Source: Streptosporangium pseudovulgare (GTDB lineage: Bacteria; Actinomycetota; Actinomycetes; Streptosporangiales; Streptosporangiaceae). From it: a stretch of DNA of 64,000 nucleotides. The notes under the pieces are model-generated. The model was not told the origin of the DNA and did not search any database. It saw only the letters and a list, made by a program, of their open reading frames with translations. This document shows positions 51,338 through 60,032 of this stretch, piece by piece (the first letter of the stretch is position 1; each line of letters starts with the position of its first letter). The position numbers were made by a program, and so were the translations under genes. Location of the stretch: positions 1 through 64,000 of the forward strand of contig NZ_BMQJ01000021.1 in the NCBI RefSeq assembly GCF_014648055.1, read 5' to 3'.

Positions 51338-53923
51338 TTGTCGATCAAACCGCCCCTCGGTGAACTCGGGAAGCGTCTGCGGTCGCTCCTCACACCCGTG
51401 TTCGCCCTGGGAATCGTCCTCCAGCCGCTGGCGGCGTCCCCCGCGACCGCCGCCGTCCCCGCCCCGGTGGCCGCCGCCCCCGCACCCGCCCGCACCGCCG
51501 ACAAGCCCCCGCCCGTCGGCGCGGACGCGGCCGGCGACGCCCGGCACGCGCACGCGTCCCCGCTGAAGGTCGAGGCGCGCCCCCCGCTGCCCGCGTCGGA
51601 CGACGCGCTGCGGCGCACCGTCGACAAGCCCGCCCGCACGTCGGAGCATCCCCGCCCCTCGGCGAAGTCGGCGAAGACGACGGCCGCCGCGGCGGCGTGC
51701 AACGTGAGCGACTTCACCGGCAGGTCCGGCAGCGCCCTCGTCCAGCAGATCAAGTCCTCGACCACCGACTGCGTCAACACGCTGTTCAACCTGACCGGCG
51801 GTGACGCCTACTCCGCCTTCCGTGAGTCGCAGATGGCCGGCGTCGCGTACGCGCTGCGCGACAACGCCGTCAACTACCCCGGTGACAACAGCACCGGCAC
51901 CGCCCAGCTCGTGCTGTACCTGCGCGCCGGCTACTACGTGCAGTGGTACGACTCCGCCACCGTGGGCGCCTACGGGCCCGCCCTGCAGACCGCGATCCGC
52001 GCCGGCCTCGACGGCTTCTTCGGCAACTCCAGGGCCTTCACGGTCGGCGACGCCAACGGCGAGGTCCTCGCCGAGGCGGTCACCCTGATCGACAGCGCCC
52101 AGCAGAACGACCGCTACCTCGGAGTCGTCAAGCGCCTGCTCAACGGCTACGACGGCTCCTACGACGCCCACTGGTGGATGCTCAACGCGGTCAACAACGT
52201 CTACACGGTGCTCTTCCGCGGCCACCAGGTCCCGGCGTTCGTCACCGCGGTCCAGGCCGACCCGAGCGTCATCGACACCCTCAACGCCTTCGCGACGAAG
52301 AACCTCTCGCTGCTCGGCACCGGCCGCGGCTACCTGACCTCCAACGCCGGCCGCGAGCTCGGCCGCTTCCTGCAGCACACCGCCCTGCAGACCAAGGTCC
52401 GGCCGATGGCCAGGGACCTGCTCTCCCGCAGCCGGATCACCGGGCCCACCGCCCCGCTCTGGGTCGGCGTGGCCGAGATGACCGACTCCTACGACAAGGC
52501 CAACTGCTCCTCCTACGGCACCTGCAACCTGCAGCAGACCCTGGCCGCCAACGTCCTGACCGTCAACCACACCTGCAGCCCCAGCATCAAGATCCGTGCC
52601 CAGGACATGACGCCGGCCCAGCTCGCCGACAGCTGCCGCAGCCTCACCAGTCAGGACGCCTACTTCCACAACCTCGTCAAGGACGGCAACCGCCCGGTCA
52701 CCGGCGACAACAACACCACCATCGAGGTCTGCGTCTTCGACTCCAGCACCGACTACCAGACCTACGCCGGCGCGATGTTCGGCATCGACACCAACAACGG
52801 CGGCATGTACCTGGAGGGCGACCCGTCCGCCTCCGGCAACCAGCCGAGGTTCATCGCCTACGAGGCCGAATGGGTACGGCCGGCCTTCGAGATCTGGAAC
52901 CTCAACCACGAGTACACCCACTACCTCGACGGCCGGTTCGACATGTACGGCGACTTCGACGCCGGCGTCACCACGCCGACCATCTGGTGGATCGAGGGCT
53001 TCGCCGAGTACGTCTCCTACTCCTACCGCGGGGTCGTCTACGACGCCGCGATCACCGAGGCGGCCAGGCGCACCTACGCGCTCAGCACGCTGTGGAACAC
53101 CACCTACTCCCACGACACCACCCGCATCTACCGCTGGGGCTACCTCGCCGTGCGGTACATGTTCGAAAGGCACCCCGCCGACGTCGCCACCGTCCTCGGC
53201 CACTACCGCACCGGCAACTGGAACGCCGCCCGCACCTTCCTGACCGGCACGATCGGCAGCCGCTACGACAGCGACTGGCAGACGTGGCTGGCGGCCTGCG
53301 CGTCCGGCGCCTGCGCGGGCGGCGGGAGCGGCAACCAGACGCCGAGCGCGAGCTTCACCTTCACCGCCACCGGTCTCGCCGCGACCTTCACCGACACCTC
53401 CGCAGACCCCGACGGGACGATCGCCTCCCGCCGCTGGGAGTTCGGCGACGGGGCGACGTCGACCGTGGCCAACCCCTCGCACACCTACGCCGCCTCCGGC
53501 ACCTACCCGGTGAAGCTCACCGTCACCGACAACGCGGGCGCCACCGGGACGAGCACGCAGCAGGTCACGGTGTCCACCGGCGGAACCGGCACCCCCGAGT
53601 GCACCGCCTCCCGGACCGACGAACTGGGCAGGAACTGCCAGCGCGGCAACGTGTCGGCGACCTCGGGGAACTACGCCTACTTCTACCTCAACGTCCCCGC
53701 GGGCACCCCGAAGCTGACCATCACCACCTCCGGGGGCACCGGGAACGCCGACCTCTACTACAGCCCCGCCTCCTGGGCCACCACCACGAACCACACCGCC
53801 CGGTCGGCCAACCCGGGCAACGCCGAGACCCTGACCATCACCAACCCGCCCGCCGGCTACGTCTACATCAGCCTCCACGCGGCGCAGTCCTTCACCGGAG
53901 CCACCGTCAAGGTCGAATACTGA
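51338..53923 (+). CDS. Secreted M9-family collagenase with PKD and PPC domains
   Basis: The 861-residue protein starts at a TTG with GGAGG 5 nt upstream. A signal peptide (LLTPVFALGIVLQPLAASPATAA) leads into an Ala/Pro-rich segment, a peptidase M9 activator domain (about 115-390) and the catalytic domain. The zinc site is H524-E-Y-T-H528 with third ligand Glu553 in WWIEGFAEY, the same spacing class as clostridial ColG. A PKD domain (about 668-748) and a C-terminal PPC/collagen-binding-like domain (about 755-861) follow. It should degrade collagen or gelatin outside the cell. It is monocistronic with two strong terminators. Confidence 0.95.
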   Translation: MSIKPPLGELGKRLRSLLTPVFALGIVLQPLAASPATAAVPAPVAAAPAPARTADKPPPVGADAAGDARHAHASPLKVEARPPLPASDDALRRTVDKPARTSEHPRPSAKSAKTTAAAAACNVSDFTGRSGSALVQQIKSSTTDCVNTLFNLTGGDAYSAFRESQMAGVAYALRDNAVNYPGDNSTGTAQLVLYLRAGYYVQWYDSATVGAYGPALQTAIRAGLDGFFGNSRAFTVGDANGEVLAEAVTLIDSAQQNDRYLGVVKRLLNGYDGSYDAHWWMLNAVNNVYTVLFRGHQVPAFVTAVQADPSVIDTLNAFATKNLSLLGTGRGYLTSNAGRELGRFLQHTALQTKVRPMARDLLSRSRITGPTAPLWVGVAEMTDSYDKANCSSYGTCNLQQTLAANVLTVNHTCSPSIKIRAQDMTPAQLADSCRSLTSQDAYFHNLVKDGNRPVTGDNNTTIEVCVFDSSTDYQTYAGAMFGIDTNNGGMYLEGDPSASGNQPRFIAYEAEWVRPAFEIWNLNHEYTHYLDGRFDMYGDFDAGVTTPTIWWIEGFAEYVSYSYRGVVYDAAITEAARRTYALSTLWNTTYSHDTTRIYRWGYLAVRYMFERHPADVATVLGHYRTGNWNAARTFLTGTIGSRYDSDWQTWLAACASGACAGGGSGNQTPSASFTFTATGLAATFTDTSADPDGTIASRRWEFGDGATSTVANPSHTYAASGTYPVKLTVTDNAGATGTSTQQVTVSTGGTGTPECTASRTDELGRNCQRGNVSATSGNYAYFYLNVPAGTPKLTITTSGGTGNADLYYSPASWATTTNHTARSANPGNAETLTITNPPAGYVYISLHAAQSFTGATVKVEY

Positions 53924-53935
53924 CGACGGCCTGAA

Positions 53936-53961
53936 CCCCGCCGGGGCCGGCCCCGGCGGGG
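53936..53961 (+). terminator. 26-bp perfect palindrome after the collagenase gene
   Basis: CCCCGCCGGGGCC (53936-53948) is followed by its exact reverse complement (53949-53961), 12 nt after the stop codon. Confidence 0.6.
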
Positions 53962-53977
53962 GTCAAGGCCCATCCGG

Positions 53978-54006
53978 CCCGCACGTCCCCCGCCGGGACG
54001 TGCGGG
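53978..54006 (+). terminator. Second terminator hairpin after the collagenase gene
   Basis: CCCGCACGTCCC (53978-53989), loop CCGCC, GGGACGTGCGGG (53995-54006): a perfect 12-bp stem. Confidence 0.7.
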
Positions 54007-54205
54007 TTCCGGCGGTTCCCGACGCTCCGAGTCGAACGATTGTCTTTGCGGCCCACACCTCCGGACGACGAGTCAATCGGAGCGCACGCCGAGGGGGAAC
54101 AGGAGGGTTTCTCTGGGAATGCAAAAGGTAGAAATTTAGATAAATGGCTTAATTTTCCGCAGGGCCATCATGGGGGCCGCAAAGAATCGAGTCGTTATTG
54201 TCTCG
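54007..54205. other. AT-rich non-coding stretch
   Basis: About 200 nt downstream of the collagenase terminators include an AT-rich core (about 54115-54165) unlike the surrounding DNA. No gene or clear signal was found; it borders the decayed-looking frame at 54206-54811. Confidence 0.5.
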
Positions 54206-54811
54206 TTACGGTTTCGGCGGCGCGTGCGGCCTCGGAGGAGGTGACCGGGACCAGGTCGTACATGCCATCCGCGACGTCACGCGGGAGGCGGCCTCGGCCT
54301 TCGCCCCGGCGCGGGTGAAGAGCACGTACCCGCTCTCCGCCACGAGATGAGACGGCGTCTTAGTGCCGCGCCGTGTCGTTCGTCGATGGTTCGTGCCGCC
54401 TCCACGCACTTTGCGGTCGAAGGAGCGCCGCTCGAAGCGTCCGGCGAGCATGCAGCCGAGCTGGGTCCGGCCGTACGCGTCGACGCGATCGGTGCGCAGC
54501 ACGACCGCCCGCGCTGCGGCGGGGCCAGGGGCCACGGCTTGACGGTTGAGCTCCCACCGGTACCGGTCGCGCTCGGCATCGGCCTGCGTCCACCAGTTCC
54601 GCATGTCGGCCTCGGCGGCCTGTCGTGCACGCTGCTCGGCCTCAGCGCGGGCCTTGCGCCGGAACATGCCGATCCCCGCCGGCGCCTGCTGCTCCCGAGG
54701 GGTCAGAGAAGCCGACAGGTCCGGCGGCGGGACAGGTGCGGCGTCGGGCGGCGCGGGAAACCGCGGCGTGGTGCGATGGGCGATCGGGCGCACCTCGGGC
54801 AGGGCGACCAT
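54206..54811 (-). pseudogene. Uncharacterised, probably decayed coding sequence
   Basis: A 201-codon frame has a plausible middle part: FRRKARAEAEQRARQAAEADMRNWWTQADAERDRYRWELN resembles the helical N-terminus of short actinobacterial proteins of unknown function. After about residue 140 it turns into Arg/Thr/Ser-rich sequence without codon-position bias, and the N-terminal 45 residues are Pro-rich with no Shine-Dalgarno. I read it as the remnant of a gene whose end was replaced or frameshifted; an intact but unusual orphan gene cannot be excluded. It lies in a lower-GC stretch between strong terminators and the GNAT operon. Confidence 0.35.
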
Positions 54812-54828
54812 CCATGGATACCGCAGGA

Positions 54829-54874
54829 GAAAACAATTTTCTAGGTGTCCGGTTCATCGGAAAATTTCTTCCGA
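54829..54874. promoter_or_regulatory. Two palindromes upstream of the fourth Opp operon, possible RpiR operators
   Basis: TCGGAA-AATTTC-TTCCGA (54857-54874) is a perfect 6-bp inverted repeat ending 6 nt before a TTGACC (54881-54886) that may be a -35 box. GAAAA-CAA-TTTTC lies at 54829-54841. GAAA/TTTC-type palindromes suit RpiR-family regulators, and an RpiR gene lies at 62069. Confidence 0.4.
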
Positions 54875-54948
54875 ATCTTCTTGACCTGACCGGTTGACGG
54901 TGGGAAAGCTGGGAGAGAAGTGCCGAAAGGTGAAAGGACCGCTCCCCC

Positions 54949-55884
54949 ATGGTCACAGTCCGCCCTTTCCGGTCCGGTGATGAGACCTCGCTGGTCAACG
55001 CCTGGAACCGCAGCATGTCCGCCGACCCGACGACGTCAGCCTGGTTCAGGGACTGCGTGCTGCTCGACCCCAACTTCGACCCCGAGGGCCTGCGCGTGGC
55101 CGTGGACGGGGACGACGTGGTGGGCTGCGCGTACGCCGTCCGCCGCCTGATCCCCCTGGCGCCCGGCACCGACCTGGAGCCGGACGTCGGCTGGATCCCG
55201 TTTTTCTTCGTCGTCCCCGAGCACCGCGGCGGCGGCCTGGGCCGGCGGCTGGTGGGCGAGGCGGTGGCGTTCCTGGAGGGCCTCGGCCGCACGAAGGTGG
55301 ACTTCTCGTCGTACACCCCCAACTACGTGCTGCCGGGCGCGGACGCCGAACTCTATCCCGGCGGATACCGGCTGCTGGGCGAGCTCGGCTTCCAGACGCT
55401 CTACTCGCCGGTCGCCATGGACCGCACTCTCGTCGGCTACCAAGCCCTGCCCGAGGTGCACGAGCTGATCGGCGAGCGCGAGCGCGAGGGGTACGTCTTC
55501 CGCAGCCCCGCCGTCGGCGAGCTGCCTGAGCTGATCCGTTTCGCGGCCGACGCCTTCAACCCCGACTGGGGCGAAGCCATCCGGCGGCACCGCGATCCCG
55601 AACGCATCGTTATAGCGAAAAAAGATCACATAGTTGGCTTCGCCCTGTACGCGGCCTATCGCGGCATCCCCGAGCGCTTCGGCCCCTTCGGCGTCGACCC
55701 CGGCCTGCGCGGCACCGGCCTCGGCAAGATCCTCCTCCATCTCACCATGACCAGGATGCGCGCCGAAGGGCTGCATTCGTCCTGGTTCCTGTGGACCGGC
55801 GAGACCAGCCCGGCCGGCCACCTCTACACCAAGGCGGGCTACGAGATCACCAGAAGGTTCCACGTGATGAGGCGGTCCGCATGA
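54949..55884 (+). CDS. Tandem-GNAT N-acetyltransferase
   Basis: The 311-residue protein has two GNAT domains. The first (MVTVRPFRSGDETSLVNAWNRSM...) has acetyl-CoA loop HRGGGLGRRL near residue 95, and the second (about 180-308) has LRGTGLGKILL after FGPFGVDPG. The second domain resembles that of the protein at 35491 (FGPMGTAPAARGLGVGRVLL), so the two are probable paralogues, each tied to an Opp operon. It is the first gene of GNAT-PIG-L-SBP-B-C-D-F, with AAAGGA about 10 nt before the ATG, and overlaps the deacetylase start (ATGA). Acetylation of an imported amino sugar or its reversal is plausible. Confidence 0.85.
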   Translation: MVTVRPFRSGDETSLVNAWNRSMSADPTTSAWFRDCVLLDPNFDPEGLRVAVDGDDVVGCAYAVRRLIPLAPGTDLEPDVGWIPFFFVVPEHRGGGLGRRLVGEAVAFLEGLGRTKVDFSSYTPNYVLPGADAELYPGGYRLLGELGFQTLYSPVAMDRTLVGYQALPEVHELIGEREREGYVFRSPAVGELPELIRFAADAFNPDWGEAIRRHRDPERIVIAKKDHIVGFALYAAYRGIPERFGPFGVDPGLRGTGLGKILLHLTMTRMRAEGLHSSWFLWTGETSPAGHLYTKAGYEITRRFHVMRRSA

Positions 55885-56591
55885 CACACGTTCTCGCCAT
55901 CGGGGCCCACGCGGGAGACCTGGACCTGACCGCGGGCGCCGTGCTCGCCCAGCACGTGCTGCGCGGCGACCGCGCGACGCTCCTGCACCTGACCCTCGGC
56001 GAGCGCGGCCACCCGCGCATGACCGTCGCCGACTACGCCGAGCAGAAGCGCGAGGAGGCCGAGACCTTCGCGGACCGGATCGGCGCCGGCGTCAGGTTCC
56101 TCGACTACGAGGACGGCCTGCTGCCCGAGGACGACGAGACCAAGATGCGCGTCGGCGACATCATCAGGGAGCTGCGGCCGGACGTGATCCTGACGCACTG
56201 GAGCGCCTCCATCCACAAGGACCACGCCCGCACCCACCGGATCGTCGAGGACGCCCGCTTCTACGGCGGCCTGAAGACCCTGGAGCGCGAGCATCCGGCC
56301 TACTGGGCGAACGAGCTCTACTACGCCGACAACTGGGAGGACGCCGAGGGCTACGCGCCCGACGTGTTCGTCGAGCTGAGCGAGGAGGCGTACGAGCTGT
56401 GGTCACAGGCGATCACCGGCTACGCCTACGCCAGGGGCGAGACCTACGGCTTCCCGTACGTCGACTACTACCGCGCGCTGACGATCGTGCGCGGCGCGCC
56501 GGCCGGGTTCGGCCGCGCGCAGGCCTTCGCCGCCCCGAAGGGCTCGCGGCGGCTGCGCACGAAGTACTTCGGGAAGGGGGCCTCCGCATGA
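55881..56591 (+). CDS. PIG-L/LmbE-family deacetylase, AHxGD subgroup
   Basis: The 236-residue cytosolic protein has the Rossmann-like PIG-L fold. The family's zinc motif A-H-P-D-D reads AHAGD here (His10, Asp13), so the zinc ligands are kept but the Asp that acts as general base in MshB (the first D) is Gly12. The downstream metal His lies in SIHKDHARTH. PIG-L enzymes remove N-acetyl groups from GlcNAc-containing molecules. The gene sits between a GNAT and an Opp binding protein with ATGA overlaps on both sides, so it should act on the same imported amino sugar. The variant motif leaves its mechanism open. Confidence 0.87.
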   Translation: MTHVLAIGAHAGDLDLTAGAVLAQHVLRGDRATLLHLTLGERGHPRMTVADYAEQKREEAETFADRIGAGVRFLDYEDGLLPEDDETKMRVGDIIRELRPDVILTHWSASIHKDHARTHRIVEDARFYGGLKTLEREHPAYWANELYYADNWEDAEGYAPDVFVELSEEAYELWSQAITGYAYARGETYGFPYVDYYRALTIVRGAPAGFGRAQAFAAPKGSRRLRTKYFGKGASA

Positions 56592-58228
56592 GGCGGCCGA
56601 TGAGCCGGCCGGCGAGCCGGATCGCGGCGGTGCTGGCCGCGCTGGCGCTGGCGGGATGTTCCGGTGGCGGTGCCGGCGGCGGCGGTGGCTCCGCCAGGAG
56701 CGGGGACGCGCCGCCGCTGGTGATCCACGCCGTGGACGCGGGTACGTTCCAGGAGGACTTCAACCCGTACCACCTCGAAGGCGTGAACTTCGGCACCAGC
56801 GGGATGATCCACGAGACCCTCATGTACTTCAACAAGCTCAAGCCGGGGGAGATCACGCCCTGGCTGGCGCTCGACCACGAGTGGTCGAACAAGGGCAGGT
56901 CGGTGACGTTCACGCTGCGGCCGGGCGTGAAGTGGTCCGACGGGCAGCCGTTCACCGCCGACGACGTGGCCTTCACGTTCCAAATGCTGAAGAAGCATCC
57001 GCAGCTCAACAGGAACGCGCTGGAGATCGAGGGGGCCGAGGCGCTCGCGCCCGACAAGGTGCGCCTCGACTTCGGCGACACCTCGTACGCCAAGCTCTTC
57101 AACATCGCCGGCAACTCGCCCATCGTGCCCAAGCACGTGTGGGAGAAGGAGAAGGACCCGTCCACCTTCACCAACCCCAAGCCGGTCGGGACGGGGCCGT
57201 ACACGCTGTCGAAGTTCTCGGCGCAGCTGTACGAGCTGGTCAAGAACCCGTCCTACTGGCAGCCGGGCAAGCCGGAGGTGCCGGTGCTGCGGTTCCCGGC
57301 GTACACGGCCAACGCCCTCCAGACGGCGCTGCGGCAGGGTGAGGTGGACTGGGCGGGCGCGTTCGTGCCGGACATCCAGAAGATCTACGTGCAGGGCAAG
57401 CCGGAGCAGAACAAGTTCTTCTTCCCGCCGGAGGGCGTGGTGACGCTGCTGCCGAACCTGACCAACCCCGTGCTGGCCAAGCCCGAGGTACGCGCCGCCA
57501 TGAGCCTCGCCATCGATCGGGGCAAGATCGTCCGGGTGGCCGAGCGGGGATACACCAAGGTCGCGCATCCGACCGGCGTACCGATGCCGGGCGGGGAGGC
57601 GTATGTGCCGCCCGAGTACCGCGACGCCGCCTACAAGGTCGACATCGAGAAGGCCAAGGAGCTGCTCAAGGGCGTCGATCCGGCGCAGCTGAAGTTCACC
57701 CTGCTGGTGCCGTCGCCGTTCACCGACTGGGTGAACGCCGCCCAGCTCATCCGCGAGGACCTGGCCAGGATCGGGATCACGGTCGAGACCAGGGGAGTGG
57801 CGTTCCAGGACTGGGTGTCCAAGGTCGGCAAGGGCGACTACGACCTGTCGATCAGGGCCACCGCGTCCGGGCCGACCCCGTACTTCCAGATGCGCTCGAT
57901 GCTCTTCGGCGGGCTGGCCAAGCCCGTGGGCGAGGCCGCCACCGGCAACTACGAGCGGTGGAAGGACGCCGAGACCGACAGGCTGATCGACGCGTACACC
58001 GCCACCGAGGACGAGACCGAGCAGCAGAAGGCCACCCAGGGCCTGAGCAGGATCATGGTGGAGAAGGCGCCCACGCTGCCGCTGTTCTACAGCCCGTCGT
58101 GGGCGCAGTACCGGACCGACAAGTACGTGGGCTGGCCCTCCGAGCAGGACCCGTACGCGATGCCGTCGCCCTATACCTCGCCCGACGCGGCCGTGGTGCT
58201 GCTGCACCTGAAGCCGGCCGGCAATTGA
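56588..58228 (+). CDS. Solute-binding lipoprotein of the fourth Opp-type importer (oligosaccharide-like)
   Basis: The 546-residue protein has a lipoprotein signal (lipobox LAGC, Cys about 24) and a Gly-rich linker. EDFNPYHLEGVNFGTSGMIHETLMYFN in parts, WSDGQPFTADDVAFTFQML, GEVDWAGAFVPDIQKIYV and VRAAMSLAIDRGKIVRVAERGY match the saccharide-binding branch of SBP family 5 (cellobiose/beta-glucan type) better than peptide binders. With the deacetylase and GNAT upstream, a GlcNAc/MurNAc oligosaccharide or muropeptide is a reasonable ligand (inference). The start overlaps the deacetylase stop (ATGA). Confidence 0.92.
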   Translation: MRRPMSRPASRIAAVLAALALAGCSGGGAGGGGGSARSGDAPPLVIHAVDAGTFQEDFNPYHLEGVNFGTSGMIHETLMYFNKLKPGEITPWLALDHEWSNKGRSVTFTLRPGVKWSDGQPFTADDVAFTFQMLKKHPQLNRNALEIEGAEALAPDKVRLDFGDTSYAKLFNIAGNSPIVPKHVWEKEKDPSTFTNPKPVGTGPYTLSKFSAQLYELVKNPSYWQPGKPEVPVLRFPAYTANALQTALRQGEVDWAGAFVPDIQKIYVQGKPEQNKFFFPPEGVVTLLPNLTNPVLAKPEVRAAMSLAIDRGKIVRVAERGYTKVAHPTGVPMPGGEAYVPPEYRDAAYKVDIEKAKELLKGVDPAQLKFTLLVPSPFTDWVNAAQLIREDLARIGITVETRGVAFQDWVSKVGKGDYDLSIRATASGPTPYFQMRSMLFGGLAKPVGEAATGNYERWKDAETDRLIDAYTATEDETEQQKATQGLSRIMVEKAPTLPLFYSPSWAQYRTDKYVGWPSEQDPYAMPSPYTSPDAAVVLLHLKPAGN

Positions 58229-59205
58229 GGTTCCTGGCCCGGCGGCTCGGCTTCTACCTCCTGACGGCCTGGGCCGCCATCACGCTGAACTTCCTGATCC
58301 CCCGGCTCATGCCGGGGGACCCGGTGGAGCTGCTGGTGGCCCGGATGAAGGGGAACGTCGACCCGGCCGCCATCGACGCGATGCGCAGGGCGTTCGGCAT
58401 CAGTGACGCGAGCCCGTGGCGGCAGTATCTGGACTATCTGGGCAACCTCGCTCATGGCGAGCTGGGCCGCTCGATCACGTTCTTCCCCACCGAGGTCTCG
58501 ACGGTGATCGCGGACAGCCTGCCGTGGACGGTCGGGCTCGTCGGCGTCGCCACGCTGATCAGCTACCTGATCGGCACCTCCCTGGGCGTGATCATGGCGT
58601 GGAAGCGCGGCACCTGGCTGGACGGGGTGCTGCCGGCGGCCACGTTCATGCACGCGGTGCCGTACTTCTGGGTCGCGCTGGCGCTGGTGTTCGTCTTCGG
58701 GGTGACGTTGCGGTGGTTCCCGGTCAGCCGGGCGTACGGGCTGGACGTGATGCCGGGGCTGACCGGTGAGTTCGCGCGGAGCGTGCTCTACCACGCGACG
58801 CTGCCGGCGATCACGATCGTGCTGGCCTCCATGGCCGACCGGATCCTCGGCATGCGCAACGTCATGGTGACCACGCTCGGCGAGGACTACGTGGTGATGG
58901 CCGAGGCCAAGGGGCTGACCTCGCGCCGGGTCATGTGGGCCTACGCCGCCCGCAACGCGATCCTGCCGAACATCACCAGCTTCGCGCTCTCGCTCGGCTT
59001 CGTGGTGGGCGGCTCGGTGCTGACGGAGATCGTCTTCTCCTATCCCGGCATCGGCTCGATGCTGCTCAAGGGCGTGGAGAACGAGGACTTCCCGCTCATG
59101 CAGGGCATCTTCCTCGTCATCTCGCTGGCCGTGCTCGTCGCCAACTTCCTGGCCGACCTGGCGTACGTGGTGCTCGACCCCCGGACCAGGCAGGAGACGG
59201 AATGA
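58225..59205 (+). CDS. Opp-type ABC transporter permease (DppB type)
   Basis: The 326-residue permease starts at a TTG that overlaps the binding-protein stop (TTGA), consistent with every other junction in this operon. N-terminal RFLARRLGFYLLTAWAAITLNFLIPRLMPGDPVELL in parts is DppB-like; the EAA loop is YVVMAEAKGLTSRRVMWAYAARNAILPN and the C-terminus LAYVVLDPRTRQE. About six membrane segments. Confidence 0.92.
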   Translation: MRFLARRLGFYLLTAWAAITLNFLIPRLMPGDPVELLVARMKGNVDPAAIDAMRRAFGISDASPWRQYLDYLGNLAHGELGRSITFFPTEVSTVIADSLPWTVGLVGVATLISYLIGTSLGVIMAWKRGTWLDGVLPAATFMHAVPYFWVALALVFVFGVTLRWFPVSRAYGLDVMPGLTGEFARSVLYHATLPAITIVLASMADRILGMRNVMVTTLGEDYVVMAEAKGLTSRRVMWAYAARNAILPNITSFALSLGFVVGGSVLTEIVFSYPGIGSMLLKGVENEDFPLMQGIFLVISLAVLVANFLADLAYVVLDPRTRQETE

Positions 59206-60032
59206 AGATCAAGATCGGGGCCGGGATCCTGGTCTTCTTCGCGCTGATGGCCGTCCTCGGGCCGCTGCTCATCGGCGCCGATCCCGCCGCCACCAGCGAG
59301 GACGGGCTGCAGGGCCCGTCGGCGGAGCACTGGCTCGGCACCACGCAGACCGGGCAGGACATCCTCGTCCAGATCGTGTACGGCGCCCGCGTCTCGCTCG
59401 GCGTCGGCGTGCTGTCGGCGCTCATCGCCACGGTGCTGGCGGTCGCGGTCGGCCTGGTCGGCGGCTACGTCGGCGGCGCCGTGGACGAGGCACTGTCGGT
59501 GCTGACCAACATCTTCCTCGTGCTGCCCGCCCTCCCGCTGATCATCGTGCTGGCCGGCTATCTCCCGCAGCGCGGCGTGGCCTCGGTCGCCGTGGTGATC
59601 GCGGTGACCGGCTGGGCCTGGGGCGCGCGGGTGCTGCGCGCCCAGACCCTGTCGGTACGCCGGCGCGACTACGTCCAGGCCGCCAGGGCGAGCGGCGAAG
59701 GGCCGCTGCGGATCGTCTTCTACGAGATCCTGCCGGTCCTGCTGCCCGTCATCGCCACCAGCTTCCTGGCCACCGTGGTCGCGGCGATCCTGGCCGAGGC
59801 CGGGCTGTCGTTCCTGGGCCTGGCCGACCTGTCCACGGTGAGCTGGGGCAGCATGCTGTACTTCGCGCAGAACGGGCAGGCGCTGCTCATCGGGGCCTGG
59901 TGGTGGTTCATCCCGCCCGGCCTGTGCATCGCACTCATCGGCACCGGCCTGGCCCTGGTGAACTTCGGCATCGACGAGATCGCCAACCCGCGGCTGCGCA
60001 CGATCAAGGCTCCCCGGAAGGCACGCGCATGA
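59202..60032 (+). CDS. Opp-type ABC transporter permease (DppC type)
   Basis: The 276-residue permease has a very short cytosolic N-terminus (MKIKIG), TM1, then HWLGTTQTGQDILVQIVYGARVSLGVG, the DppC signature. The EAA loop is YVQAARASGEGPLRIVFYEILPVLLPV and LSFLGLADLSTVSWG follows. ATGA overlaps at both ends show strict translational coupling. Confidence 0.92.
   Translation: MKIKIGAGILVFFALMAVLGPLLIGADPAATSEDGLQGPSAEHWLGTTQTGQDILVQIVYGARVSLGVGVLSALIATVLAVAVGLVGGYVGGAVDEALSVLTNIFLVLPALPLIIVLAGYLPQRGVASVAVVIAVTGWAWGARVLRAQTLSVRRRDYVQAARASGEGPLRIVFYEILPVLLPVIATSFLATVVAAILAEAGLSFLGLADLSTVSWGSMLYFAQNGQALLIGAWWWFIPPGLCIALIGTGLALVNFGIDEIANPRLRTIKAPRKARA

Noticed and set aside
51041..53878. A 945-codon minus-strand frame opposite the collagenase
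   Set aside because: It is the third-codon-position mirror of a real gene: Val/Gly/Arg/Asp-rich, no domain, no ribosome-binding site.
54040..54318. A 92-codon plus-strand frame after the collagenase
   Set aside because: TTG start without Shine-Dalgarno, mixed composition, and overlap with an AT-rich non-coding stretch.
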